Positions 53,208 through 64,000 of a stretch of 64,000 nucleotides of DNA are shown piece after piece. The stretch lies in the NCBI GenBank assembly GCA_027382625.1, contig JAJKFJ010021979.1, positions 1 through 64,000 of the forward strand, read 5' to 3'. Source of the DNA: Tetmemena sp. SeJ-2015. Its lineage: Eukaryota; Ciliophora; Spirotrichea; Sporadotrichida; Oxytrichidae. Each line of letters begins with the position of its first letter. The first letter of the stretch is position 1. The notes beneath the pieces are model-generated. The model ran no database searches and was not told the DNA's origin. It saw only the letters and a list, made by a program, of their open reading frames with translations. A program made the position numbers and the translations under genes.

Positions 53208-53897
53208 TCAATAAGTAAAAAAAGAGTAAATTACCAAAAGAATAACTATATTCTAGTTAATCCAGGACATTAAACTTATAGAATCTGACCCATAACCTCC
53301 AACTGGCACTCCAGACACAGTTCCCGCACCTGATGACCCAGAGCTAGAACCCCCTGTTCCTGTACCAGTTCCTGTATCCGTTCCTGATCCGCTCGTTGAG
53401 CCCATACATAATGAGTTTAATACCAGATTCCAAGGACCAGTAGCACCTGTATAAGTTACTGAGCCCTCCTGAGTTTCTGGAAAGCATATTCCCCTGAACT
53501 AGGTTGTGACTCCATTTATTGAACCAGCTCTACTCATGCAGCAAGAACCTGTGCCGCATTTAGTTGCTTCATTAGAACATACGGTCGGAGCCGAAAAATT
53601 TGAGGTGGATACATCGTATGCGTAGGTGGTATTTGTGGCACCGATGAAGGTATTCATGTAGAAGGCCCAAGCGAAGGGCAGACAGTAATAGCTGACTGTA
53701 GTTGTTTATGTTCCTGAGGCAGCAGTATACACTTAAGTGATAGTCGTACAGCTGGAATTTTGGTAAGCGCCTTGGGCAGTGCAGTATTTATCAGTCTTAT
53801 TACTGGCACAATTTATGACGGGGTAGTTAGTTTAGTATGAGAGGCCAACCAAAAAGGATAGCAATACAATAATTCTCAGATATGAATATATTTGCAT
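53208..53897 (-). CDS. secreted Cys-rich protein with Gly/Thr/Ser tail
   Basis: A clean single-exon gene of 229 codons, ATG 53897 to TGA 53208-53210, distinctly less AT-rich than its surroundings. Signal peptide (YLRIIVLLSFLVGLSYQ), then about twelve cysteines in a compact ectodomain (PVINCASNKTDKYCTAQGAY; CSNEATKCGTGSCCMSRAG) with several N-x-T/S sites. A low-complexity segment GTDTGTGTGTGGSSSGSSG follows, and a hydrophobic C-terminus (NIVILLVIYSFFTY) suggests a GPI anchor or a stalked membrane protein. No IES or intron. Probably displayed on the cell surface; family not recognised. Confidence 0.8.
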
Positions 53898-55494
53898 TGG
53901 TTTCTAAGCAATTTATTTATAATTTAGAATAATTAACAAAATTAATCCCTCATATAAATAAGGTGATTTTTAAATAATAAAATTATAAGAAAACTTAGTT
54001 AAATTATTCTTTAAAAAGAAGATCATAATCAATATTTTGCGAATTTAATATAATTAGAGCTTAAAAAACATATTTTTCGATAAATAACATCATATTTTAG
54101 AGTTGGTTATGATTCTTAATTAAAAAATATAGTAATTAAGATTCTGATTTAATAGATGATAATAACTTTAAACTAGTCTTTAATTGGGTAAATTCTAATT
54201 AGGGGTCTCTAAAATAGAAGAAGTTAAAACTAATGATTTATCGCCTAATATTTTCTAATATTTTAAAAAAAAGTACATTTGTTTCATCTTTAAGTATCTC
54301 TATAGATATGTTTAAAAGTGATATTTATTAGAGGTAAACTGTCAAAATTTAAGTTTTAAATATAAATATCTCATAATTACCTTTATGATCTACTAAAAAT
54401 TTTATTAACAATTTATTAATTTAACATACCTTTTATATATTGAGATTTTTGCAATATAAATAAATGAATTAAGCCCAAATATAAATAGAATATTCTTGCT
54501 ATAATGGAAATAATTGCAACTCATAAATATTTAGCACTTTCTTATCTTATTCTTTGTCTCTTAAAGTCAAAATTTATTGAAAATATAATAAATAAATTTT
54601 AAGATTAATTTGGATAAATTTTTCCAAAGAAATCATCCAAAAACTTGGAGTAAAATACCATTCTTCAATTAAAAAATCTTTTTCATTCTTTATTATAGAT
54701 TTATTAAAAAGATCATCTATCTTAAAAGAAGTTTAAAAAAATAATAATGAAGGAGATGCTATCCTTTCACAACATATTTAATTAATTTTTAGAGATTAAT
54801 TTAAACTTATTTAAGAGATTACTGTCTACTATTCATTTAACTTCGCTTTTCTGTATTATAACTTATTTTCAGCTAATTATTTATTTAAGAATTTGAGTTA
54901 ATCATTAGGAATTCCTAAAAATGAGCAAGCACACATTATTTATAAGATGACGGGCAATTTAAATAATTTTTAGACATTGTTCTAGAAAAAGCCTTAAATT
55001 ATATTGTAAGGCTTTATAAATTATATTATACAAAATGGTATAAGATTTCATTCCTTGGAGAGAAAAAAAATTATTTTCAACATATCAGTAGATTAATTTT
55101 ACTTTATCTAATTAAAAATAAATCTAGCTATTATTTTTCACTACGTAATTATGGTTAATTTCTGCTTCATGATTAGATTCTTCGGCATCTTTGATTGATT
55201 TCTTTGTTAAAGATGCTTTGAATTTGTTAAAATCTAGAATATTCTAATTTGTTGTCTTCTGACGATAAAATATATATTTGTCGATTTATTTACTAATTAG
55301 GGTCGAATATCGTCTCTAAATCATTATCTCTCAATATTCATAAAAATTACCGAAAATAATTTATATAAAAAAACAAATTTAAATAGAGAATATCTTAAAT
55401 TACAAAACTAAACTCTATATCTTACTTAATCTTATACATAATTCAATTATAAAATTGCAATTTTAATTGTATAAACAATTTTTATCAGAATATT
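53898..55494. other. AT-rich non-coding
   Basis: No sustained open frame, inverted repeat or RNA gene recognised. Confidence 0.5.
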
Positions 55495-55979
55495 TTTGCA
55501 GGTTTTTGACCCAGTCTTTTTTATTTTACTTTAGTAGGACTACCACTTCTATTTTTAGATTTTTTTAAACTTACTTTTTCTGCATTTACTGATTTTTTAG
55601 GACTATATTCAGCTTGCTACTAGTTTAATGGAAGCTAAATTTAACTGAGAGTGTGTTCTTAATTATTTGATTTCTACTCTTTGACTTTCTGTAGTGAGTG
55701 TTAGATCAGCTGTTTTTCTGGTGAATTGAAATTGATTTAGGATTTTGTGAGGGAGAGACTCCCACTCTATAGATAAATCTAAGATGTAGAATACTAATCC
55801 CCAAGCACCTCCAATATTTTGACATTAAAAGCATCTTGTCTAACTTTGTTCAAAAGCAACTCCATATTTTAAGCTATTTTATTTTCGCTTTATAGCTTGT
55901 CTTTCACAAATGAAGTCTTTTTTACAAGTTTATTAAAATTATCTCTCTCTTTCAACTTATCTTAAACTTAACAATTCAT
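55495..55979 (-). CDS. small coiled-coil protein, Gln/Ser-rich
   Basis: Open on the minus strand for 161 codons from ATG 55979 (MNCQVQDKLKERDNF) to TGA 55495-55497. The N-terminal half is coiled coil (LVKKTSFVKDKLQSENKIAQ; MELLLNKVRQDAFNVKILEV). The C-terminal half is polar and basic (YSPKKSVNAEKVSLKKSKN). At least a dozen TAA/TAG codons are read through, supporting real coding. No IES visible. Upstream exons are possible, because the next sequence is the large palindrome from 56229. Confidence 0.55.
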
Positions 55980-56228
55980 AATTATCATAATAAGACACTC
56001 TGTTGTGAGAGGAAAACTTTAAAAGCTATCATTGGTACTTTTCAAAAAGTAAACTTATCAAATTAGTTTAATAGCATCTTAAAATTGATGTATTTTATAC
56101 TCTTGAGTGTTTTTACTTGAAGTGATGTTTTAAGAATCTTATTGATATCTAGTAGCTTTGCTATTTTGTAATCTGCGCGAAGCCTTAATTAAGATAATGA
56201 CCCCTATTTATTTTAAGAGGAAGCTTTA

Positions 56229-57184
56229 TAAAGATGAATTTGTAGAATTTGAGCAGATATACAATTAGGCCTAAATACACAATAAATACACTTTGGGATT
56301 GACCTTTAGTTCTTTGTACTAAGTTTCTTTCCCTTTTTCCCCCTAAGTTTCCAGAAATTTGCAGCTTTCCTCAGCATTTTCTTCACTCAAGAATTGGTCT
56401 CCTCACAGCATCTTTATGAAATCTCAAAATCTAACCTGGGGAGGAAATAGTCGCTTCTCTATTGAGCATTTTGATTACTTTGGGTAGTCTCATTCGAGGA
56501 ATCGCAAGTTTTATTGATTTTTACACTGAAATTTCATTTTCTTTGTTTCTATATTTTTTCCCCTTTTACTAGCTGAAATTATAATAATTAATCTTAAATT
56601 TTTTAATCTTAAACCTAATAAAATAATTAAGAATTCTTAAAACACTTAATGTTTTAATGCAAACAGTCTTAATTCTCATCTTAAATCTTTTCTCTATTAA
56701 AGTATAGTCTATCACTTAGCTTAATTCATTCCAACTAGTCTTAATTTAAGTTTCCAATTCTTAATTATTTTATTAGGTTTGAGAGATTAATTAATTAAGA
56801 GTTCCAATCTCATTATAATTTCAGCTAGTATTAATGGAAGGAGACTATACGCAAAGCAAAGCACAAGGAGCAATTTCAGTGTAAAAATCAACTCAAACTT
56901 GCGATTCCTCGAATGAGACTACCTCAAAGTGACATCAAAATGCTCAATAGAGAAGCGACTACTTCCTCACCAGGTTAGATTTTGAGATTTCATAAAGATG
57001 CTAGTGAGGAGACCAATTCTTGAGTGAAGAAAATGCTGAGGAATGCTGCAATTGCTGGAAACTTAGGTGGAAGCAAGGTAAATGAAGCTTAGTAGCAAAG
57101 AACTAACAGGTCAATCCAACGTGTATTTATTGTGTATTTAGAGCCTAATTGTATATCTGCTCAAATTCTACAAATTCATCTTTA
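56229..57184. repeat. near-palindromic element, about 956 bp
   Basis: 56229 to about 56640 is an imperfect inverted copy of about 56750-57184. Examples: AAACTTGCGATTCCTCGAAT at about 56900 against its complement at about 56505, and the outermost TAAAGATGAATTTGTAGAAT against its complement ending at 57184. Loop about 110 bp. Arms differ by scattered substitutions and small indels, so this is not a simple assembly flip. It could be a foldback transposon, a MITE, or an inverted duplication of germline sequence. Confidence 0.75.
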
Positions 57185-59314
57185 CTACTTTTTTTTGCAG
57201 CTCAATATGTATGAGAGAAAAGATACAAATTACTTTAACAAAGTAAGATAGTTTGAATTCAGCAGGCTTTCTTGATATTAAATCTGGTACTATCTCGTTT
57301 GCTTTTCTTTGATGAAGTTCTCGTTTCGACTCACTTAAAATTCCCTTTTCATTTTCTTGTTGAAAATAACCTCTTCAAATAAATATAGCAAAATATAAAA
57401 CATACTTGTCTGATTTTGACTCTGCTATTATATCCAAAATAATTTAGACTCATGCTCCTTGTAAAAATGGAATTTCTAATAAGGAGTTATGAGCCTTCGC
57501 AAAATAATAAGCATGAAGGTAACCAGTCCACCCAGGCTACTCACTAAACTACTGAAGTTAAACACATTCCTCTCGTAAGTTATCTCCACGAAATCTTTAG
57601 CAAACCAGAAATCAAATACGTCGAAAAGACCAGGCTTCACTGCTCCTACATTTTAAATCGTCAAGTAGTAGTCATAGTATGTATAAGTCTTCTCTGAAAA
57701 TGCTGCAGAGATAAAAGAGTCTAAATAAATAAACATATCTTTTGCAACAACATGGTTCTTTCTTACAGTTGCGTACTTTAAAAATATTAAAACTAGCCTA
57801 TTGCAAGTTTGCTGTCCAGATTGAAATACAGAACAGAAGAGTCTCTCTTTAAAGAAAGAAATATTAATTTATCTTTATTGGATTGGGGCCAAAATCCCTA
57901 GGATCAAAGTACTCAAACATGATATTTATTAGCACAAATGAATTTTCAAGTAGGTAACTGATTTCTTCATTCACAGAAGGAGAAAATTAATTAAGGAAAA
58001 GTCGATGAGTGATTTTTAGCCCTGTAGTGTCCAAAATGTAAGTAGTGAATATCTACGCTTAATTTTAGCATTTTTAGGGCATTTTAATGACAGATTAGTT
58101 TAAATTAAAGAATAAAGAGGGAGGGGATTTAGATAAGAAGAAAAATTCTTACCAAGATAGAATCTTTAGTACTAGATTAGATCTCATCTAGAGAGTAAAT
58201 AGCATGATTAAATTCGTCTTTGAATTCGAAGGAAATTAAATGTAAAGATATGTGATTTATGAAGATTAGAGATTCTTGTGAGATACTTCAGGCTCATTTT
58301 CTCAACATATTTGCAAAATGTCATCTATAGCTCACAAAAAATATAATTATCTTTTATCTAGCTGAGTAAATAGACATTTTCAGTGTCTACTTAAAGTTAT
58401 AAAGGAAATTATTTTGCTGAGCATAATCACTTCACAGTCGAATAGTCAAAGAAAATGCTTCCGAATAACTTAATTTGCTCAGACCTGCTGATAGCTCTTT
58501 TCCTATAAGAGTATTATTAATGGAAATTTGTACACAGTCTGTTGTTATACTTGTGGCCTTATTTTTACGGGATATTCTTTCTTCCTTAAAATTTTCTTAT
58601 TTCTTCATCTGAAGCACAAGTTTCATTTTAAATTCCTTTAATCTGCAAAGACTCGGATGAGCATCTCTTAATGGTGATTTGACTATAAGTTAAGTTTGGA
58701 CTCGCATAGCTTCCTATATTAAATTAATTAATCCTAAAAACGAAAACATGTTGGTGTTCCCACAGTAGAATCCATTTGAAATGTTGAGTGTGGGGGATAT
58801 GTTGTCTGTAGGAAGAAATCTACTTGAATTGCAGGGAATATATTCTATTCTTTCCACTTCCATGGCAATGTTTCCAGCTTGCTATTCTGGATCGTTAACA
58901 AAGCTAAAATTATTTTTAATTAGCTTTGGTTGATGAATGCAACGTAAAGATCTAAGTATCAATGAAGATTTGAAGTGTATTAATTATCTCCAGCGTCCTA
59001 AGTGTAAATAAGCTGGATCTGAACGTCTAAGCTTGTGATGGGCACATTGTAAATTGTTTTGTCATTTATAGAATCAAACCTCTGTAAAGTAGTAGTAATG
59101 ATTGGTGTCATGGAAAATACAAGACTCAGCTGAGAAATTACATAGGACATTATTGCTAGAGAAAGCATTGAAGTAATCATTTCTTAAAATATATTTAAAA
59201 AAGAGTAACTAAACCACCTGCATAAGTCTTATGAGTCTGGTTTCCCTGCGACAGAAAGCTTACTGGGTAGCCAAAGATATCAGCTTTTTTCATCCCTTGC
59301 AGTAAAAATGACAT
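57176..59314 (-). CDS. ciliate multi-domain transmembrane protein, IES-interrupted
   Basis: Start ATG 59314 (MSFLLQGMKKADIFGYPVS). The opening KKADIFGYPV...TYAGGLVT followed by a TM (MLSLAIMSYVISQLSLVF) is a known ciliate membrane-protein pattern. An ectodomain follows: VERIEYIPCNSSRFLPTDN, GFYCGNTNMFSFLGSYASPN, IKRCSSESL, ENETCASDEEIRKF-like, and at about 57720-57600 YDYYLTIQNVGAVKPGLFD. A second TM pair ends it (SSLVSSLGGLVTFMLIILRR). The frame stays open to TGA 57176-57178, inside the palindrome arm, so the true 3' end is uncertain. Two IESs are certain (pointers TTACT and TAGGA); larger inserts fill 57800-58650 and about 58900-58960. Confidence 0.65.
58712..58731 (-). other. 20-bp IES, pointer TAGGA
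   Basis: Plus-strand TCCTA at 58712-58716 and 58732-58736. Excision joins MFSFLG to SYASPNLTYS in frame on the minus strand. Confidence 0.88.
59172..59203 (-). other. 32-bp IES, pointer TTACT
   Basis: Plus-strand AGTAA at 59172-59176 and 59204-59208. Excision joins TYAGGLVT to SMLSLAIMSY in frame. Confidence 0.88.
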
Positions 59315-60180
59315 ACCTAGAAATTATTGTTTGCTTTCTTGGAGACTTTATTTTAGAATTTATTTTCTTCGAATTTAGCGTGAATCAAGTCAAAGCTGAA
59401 AAAATAATAAATATTGAAGGAATATTTGAATATATAGAGAATTAAAATTTAAATTTGATAATACGATTTTTGAAATAAATTTTTTTGAGGTAAAATGAGT
59501 TTTTAAGCCATTTTTTACCTAAAAAATAATTCTTGAATCTCTCAATGAATTAGCTACTGAATATCCAATGAGGAATAAATTAAAATTTAAGAAATGCCAC
59601 TCTTTTTATCTTATCTTAGATCTTGATTAAGTGCAGCAATGCCTATAGCAAAATCTGAAGCATTTCATTAAATTTCTTAATATATATGGTATTTGCTCTC
59701 ATAATTTAACAGAGATCTGAATTATATTTTATTTTAATTCATTAAAATTTTTTAAAAAAATTTTTTTGTAAATTAAAAATTTCAAATTTCAAATTTTTAT
59801 GGCCCGTTTTTATAAGTTACTTTTGATATAATATAAAGTCCTTGCTATCTTTAAAATCATATCAAACCTAATTAATAAATATTGCTAAGAAAAACAGAAT
59901 ATATTTCGACTTTAATTTATATACTTTGAATACAAATTTTAGAAACATAGAGATTATTATTTCTTAGCATTACAAAATATGTTTAGAAAGGATAAAACTA
60001 TTAGCTTTCAAAATTATAGTTTGTTGAATATTGTGGGAAATGATCTCATTTCAATTGTACTACGTACTCATGTAACTTTATTAAAATTTTAAACCAAAAA
60101 TTTTAAATAAAATTTAAAAAATTTTTTTAAAAATTTAAAATTTTAAGTCTCCAAAATTATTTAAATTTTTATTTCCCCGG
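59315..60180. other. AT-rich non-coding, partly degraded consensus
   Basis: No coding seen. From 59740 long A/T runs dominate, in the same style as the other low-quality stretches. Confidence 0.5.
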
Positions 60181-63100
60181 GGACTTGATTAATTTGGCAT
60201 TTCCCTACATTTATGGAACCGTTTAGGGTGAAACTGTTCTCCTTACCCTTGACAATACGAATTCAAATTAGCTCCTGTTAGGAGGCTACACTATAAATTA
60301 AATTAAAAAAATAGGTTAATATTTAAAATTTAAAATTAGTTGCTAGAAATTATATTAAAACACAATCATTTACTAAAAAAGAAAACATTAAGAATTCTTC
60401 TATATATATATATATTATTTCTTTTTTTTATTATTATAAGAATCTAATTGATCTCTAATATAAATGAATTTGGGCAATAACGACCCAGACGCTACAACAA
60501 TCGTTTCAACTTACGGAAAAGTGCCGATAAATATAGTTGATAATTAAATTAAAATCGGGGATTAATTAAAATAACAAATGATGAGTAGGAGTGGCATCTT
60601 AAATCACTGATTCACACCTTGATCTGTAGTTATTTAGCTTCTAAAAATTTAATATGAGTTTCTTCTTAAATTATTTCAACAGCAACTAAAGAAATAATGA
60701 GCGCATATTTCTTATCTTTAAATATCTAAAGCTTTTAAAATTTTTATTACTTAAAAACTCAAAGATTGACGTTCAAAAAAAAACCCCGGAAAGGCTTTTA
60801 AATTTCTGAAAATTTTTATGCTGAATCGAATGGTACTATTAATTTTTTAAAATTTGGGAAAAATTTTTCAATTTGCTTTAGATGTTTTTACCATTTTAAT
60901 TTAAATTTTACTAATTTTATACTCTTTTCTTTTAAAAATTTGAAAAAAATTTTAAAAAATATTTAAAATTTTAATTTTTGCAAAGTTTTTTGGTTTAAGG
61001 TGGTTGGCAAAAGACGTTTGCAGGTTATTAAAACTCTAAATTTAGCCAAGTAGCTACTGATAGCCTGGATTCTACTTCAAAATATAAAATACTTCTTATT
61101 ATGGGACCATTTAAAGCGCCAGTACTTTGTTTCTTTATAAATAAATAATCTTGTCAAGGGATCAATTTCAACTGGCTCTCTCTTTTGTACTTAGGATAAA
61201 AAAAATTTTTAAAATTTTTTTTTAATGTTAAATTCTTTCTTTTTTTGAGAAAAAAAATATAATTTTTTTTAAGAAAATTAAAAAAATTTTCCCATTATTC
61301 ATTTGGGGGTAAATTAAATAGTTTGCATAGTAAATCTCTCATTAATTAAGAAAAAATATGCAATAAATAAAAAAGTTTACGAGAACTCGACAAGTTCTTC
61401 TCCAACTAAAATAATAACTATACTTGCAATTATACCGCGTAACGGAGTTGTATATTACCTTTTCAGAGATGGATAATTTTATTTTAACTAAGCTAGCTAG
61501 TTATATTTGACTTTGTAAATGGAATTAAAATAAATAAAATTCTTTTGGCGCAAATGTATTGGGGTTCCACTAATAACTATGATTACTATATGGCAATTGA
61601 CTTCACTAACACATTAATTTTCACCACTGGAAAGTACTATGATGATGTTGCCTTAAAGTACAAACCGAAGATTAGCACCTAAACTTATCAAATTGATTAG
61701 GTTTTAAAATTCTTTTAATTATAAAATTATATAATTAAGCCAAAGTTCACAATTTATTGCATAATAATTTTTATAATCAATAATAATTTCATTAAATTGC
61801 TATGATATTTATTGATTAATTCATTTATAATTATACTTTAAGGTTTCATTTCGCCTCCAAGTTTTATAAATGTGTTTGTTATTTTGTTTCAGTCTGTCAT
61901 CCTCAACAGCCTACGTCATAGATAGCGAAGCGGCACCAAGCTCTGTTGAATATTATTGGGTAAAGCGGATGCATATATAGTAAGACTAGAATTTAATATT
62001 TGCTTGCACAAGTGGCCCTGCGTTTTAAATACCCAGACATTTTTACAAATTAACTTATACGAACGCAGGAGTAATTAATCTAGGTTCTTATCTTTCATAC
62101 TCATCTGTGCAAATAAGTTTTAAAGTTTAAATTGGTGAGTGTGATGATATTTATTCTAACACTGCAAATGAAGCTTGGATGATTTCTCGAGCGACAAGGA
62201 TAACCATGAGGTTGATGGTCGTTAAAGTGGACTTTAGTGCAGCAACAGCCTTAATTTTATTTATTTAGGGGCCAATCACTTTGACAATATCCAAAAATAC
62301 TTTATACTAAGGAAGAATATTCTCAGATAGTCAGTTTTACATTGTTGGCTAAACACTCTCCTACACAGTTATTGCTAGTTTATTATATACAAATTGATAG
62401 TTAAATACTATAACAATTTATACAATAATATTTGTAGCTTTAAATTTACAAATTCTTTTTTTATAAAGTATTCTTATATTGTCAAATTTAAATTTTAAAT
62501 TCTTTAGCATATAAATTGAATTAAAATGTACTATAATGGAGCATCTGAAACATATCCGAAGGGAATAGTCTTCTCAGTCAAAGATTTTGATACTTGTTTT
62601 ACTTTCACAGCTTAAACTCCAATAAGCATTTCTGTCCTTCCAATGTACACAATTACAACTTATTTTAAATAAATACAAGAGCTAATTTATAATTAATTAA
62701 ATAACTTACTATGCTATTTTTTATTGTTTAAATTTTTAATTATTTGAAATCTGAGACCATTATTTATTTTATTAAAGAATAATTTGAAATAGTAATTAAA
62801 AGAAAGATGAATATGCTAAATTTTAAATTTAATTTTGTTCTTTGCGATCAAATTAATTTTATCAACTTTTAAAACCCGACACATTTAAGATTACTTAAAA
62901 TTTTTTAAAAATAATTATTTAACTAATTTTTATTCTAAAAAAATATAAATAATAATTAAAAAAATTATTTTTTTTTATAAATATTTTACTTTAAAATCTA
63001 AGATTTTATTAAAAAAATTATTATTTTTTAAAATAATGAAAATATTAAATTACTTGTTTTAAAAAGTAAAATGAAAGAAAAAATTTTATTTTTTTTTAAA

Positions 63101-63300
63101 AATTTTTTTTTTTTTAATTTTCCTTAAAAAGCCTTTGATATTAAAGTTTATTTTTTAAATCCGTAAGTAATGAGTTTTGGAGGAGGGATATCTAGTAAGT
63201 GTACAAGCAGCACTTCTTATACAATAAGTTGGGTGCTTATTATAAACGGGGTGGAAAGTATCTAGTCTCCTCCAAATTTCATAACTTAATAATTTAAACT
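60181..63300 (+). CDS. large ciliate surface protein (Cadg-like), copy B, partial and scrambled
   Basis: Coding islands matching copy A one by one: FPYIYGTVQGETVLLTLDN and LLLGGYT (60200-60290), NNDPDATTIVSTYGKVPI (60475), NGVVYYLFRDG (61440), AQMYWGSTNNYDYYMAIDF (61555), VEYYWVKRMHIQQDQNLIFA (61945), IGECDDIYSNTANEAWMISR (62130), YYNGASETYPKGIVFSVKDF (62530) and KCTSSTSYTISWVLIINGVE (63195). Islands are separated by AT-rich DNA, some of it badly degraded (60770-61320; 62880-63130). The start codon and C-terminal membrane region are not in the window. One further segment (63440-63545) is on the opposite strand. Divergence from copy A (roughly half of residues in the aligned islands) suggests an old duplication. 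Confidence 0.6.
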
Positions 63301-63439
63301 GTGTAAAATGATTTGAACTAAGCCACTAAACAATATAATAAAATATTTAATTAAATCTAATAAAGGCAATAAGGTTTATCAAATCTATAGACTAATAGTA
63401 TAGGATCATTTCAAATTGCGGAATTGGAGTAAAAGAAAT

Positions 63440-63545
63440 ACAAGTCACACTTACCTTGAAATATTTGGCTGAATGGCACTAGTAGTAGCAGTAGGTTGTA
63501 GTAGTAGTATATTATAGTATTAGGAGACCCATTCAGCCAAATTCT
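63440..63545 (-). other. inverted segment of the Cadg-like gene
   Basis: Read on the minus strand it ends ...TATTSAIQPNIS, aligning with ...STTLPAPGTVQPNIFR of copy A at 43950-44015, where the segment is on the plus strand and lies upstream of the YWVKR island. Here it is downstream and reversed, as in a scrambled MDS. Ends carry a perfect 14-bp inverted repeat (63463-63476 and 63529-63542). Confidence 0.45.
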
Positions 63546-63599
63546 AATTCCAGCCTCTAGACACCCTGCTCGTATCTTTGATTAAATAATGGCCCCCCC

Positions 63600-64000
63600 C
63601 TTCTTAAATAATTAACGATCAATTTCAATTACAAAGATGCTGACCGCCACCTAGCCGCGCCTGACGATGCGGGTCGCTCTTATGTCTTGAATCCACTCAG
63701 CCACGCAGACCTCCGCCAGCTCCGCCAAGATCTTAAGAGCCAACAATGTGAACAGTCCGACAGTCAACCTTGTCGAGTGGGACTCTTGCCTCTGAGACTA
63801 AAGATCTCAATGAACGTACAACCGATAAACGGCCAGCCACTGGCATTTCTTGGAATCTCTTTGCCAACTCTAGGTCAACCGCTACCACTCCACCCTCGTC
63901 TTGGATTACACTAAGCCTTTCACGGACCAACACATTCACAAAGGCAACGCCAGCAGCTCATCACTGGCCTCCACGAAATACTCAAAAACCACAACAAGAG
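63600..64000. other. GC-rich segment of foreign appearance
   Basis: Composition changes abruptly after a run of C at 63593-63601. From about 63630 the sequence is balanced in GC with CG dinucleotides and CTG/GCC-rich codons. On the minus strand an open frame (VNVLVRERLSVIQDEGG...VDCRTVHIVGS) runs about 75 codons and ends with TAA, consistent with the standard code. Not recognised. Could be contamination, a misjoin, or a horizontally acquired germline element. Confidence 0.4.

Noticed and set aside
40069..60180. Transposase genes (TBE or Tc1/mariner type)
   Set aside because: No DDE-type or zinc-finger ORFs were seen; only non-autonomous inverted-repeat structures are present.

Overview
The window reads as germline (micronuclear) DNA of a spirotrich ciliate of the Oxytricha/Stylonychia type. 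Genes on both strands are only open if TAA and TAG are read as glutamine and TGA is the sole stop. Introns are short GT-AG (about 22-60 nt). Many coding regions are also broken by short AT-rich inserts that lack usable GT-AG ends, are bounded by a 3-8 bp direct repeat, and restore the reading frame exactly when the insert plus one repeat copy is removed. That is the signature of internal eliminated segments (IESs) with pointers between macronuclear-destined segments (MDSs). No telomere repeat occurs between genes, as expected for unprocessed germline.

Layout. 1-36 kb is gene-dense and lightly interrupted: an SK-type K+ channel, an OSCA/TMEM63-like channel, an unknown membrane protein, an NT-C2 protein, a FAR1/WRKY-GCM1 zinc-finger protein, the splicing helicase PRP5/DDX46, a DENN-domain protein, a TALE homeobox gene, a thioredoxin-like ER protein, a coiled-coil protein, a GALK2-type galactokinase, beta-propeller-like genes, a dihydropteridine-reductase-like SDR, three tandem secreted metallophosphoesterases, and a fragmentary membrane protein. 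36-40 kb holds three unknown proteins.

40-64 kb is AT-rich and heavily interrupted. It holds two paralogous genes for large ciliate surface proteins (beta-propeller-like N-terminus, Cadg-like middle, multi-pass C-terminus). The first runs about 40.6-52.3 kb and is interrupted by a 149-bp-arm inverted-repeat element. The second (60.2-63.5 kb) has one segment displaced and inverted, so it looks scrambled. Between them lie a secreted Cys-rich protein, a small coiled-coil protein, a ~956-bp near-palindrome, and a ciliate membrane-protein gene with clear IESs.

Quality. Several stretches (about 8.53-8.64, 10.37-11.30, 12.49-12.69, 34.27-34.96, 59.74-60.18, 60.77-61.32 and 62.88-63.13 kb) show homopolymer expansion and frame loss where conserved protein should continue; they look like poor consensus rather than biology. 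The last ~400 bp is GC-rich and unlike everything else. Exon boundaries in the 40-63 kb genes are approximate.
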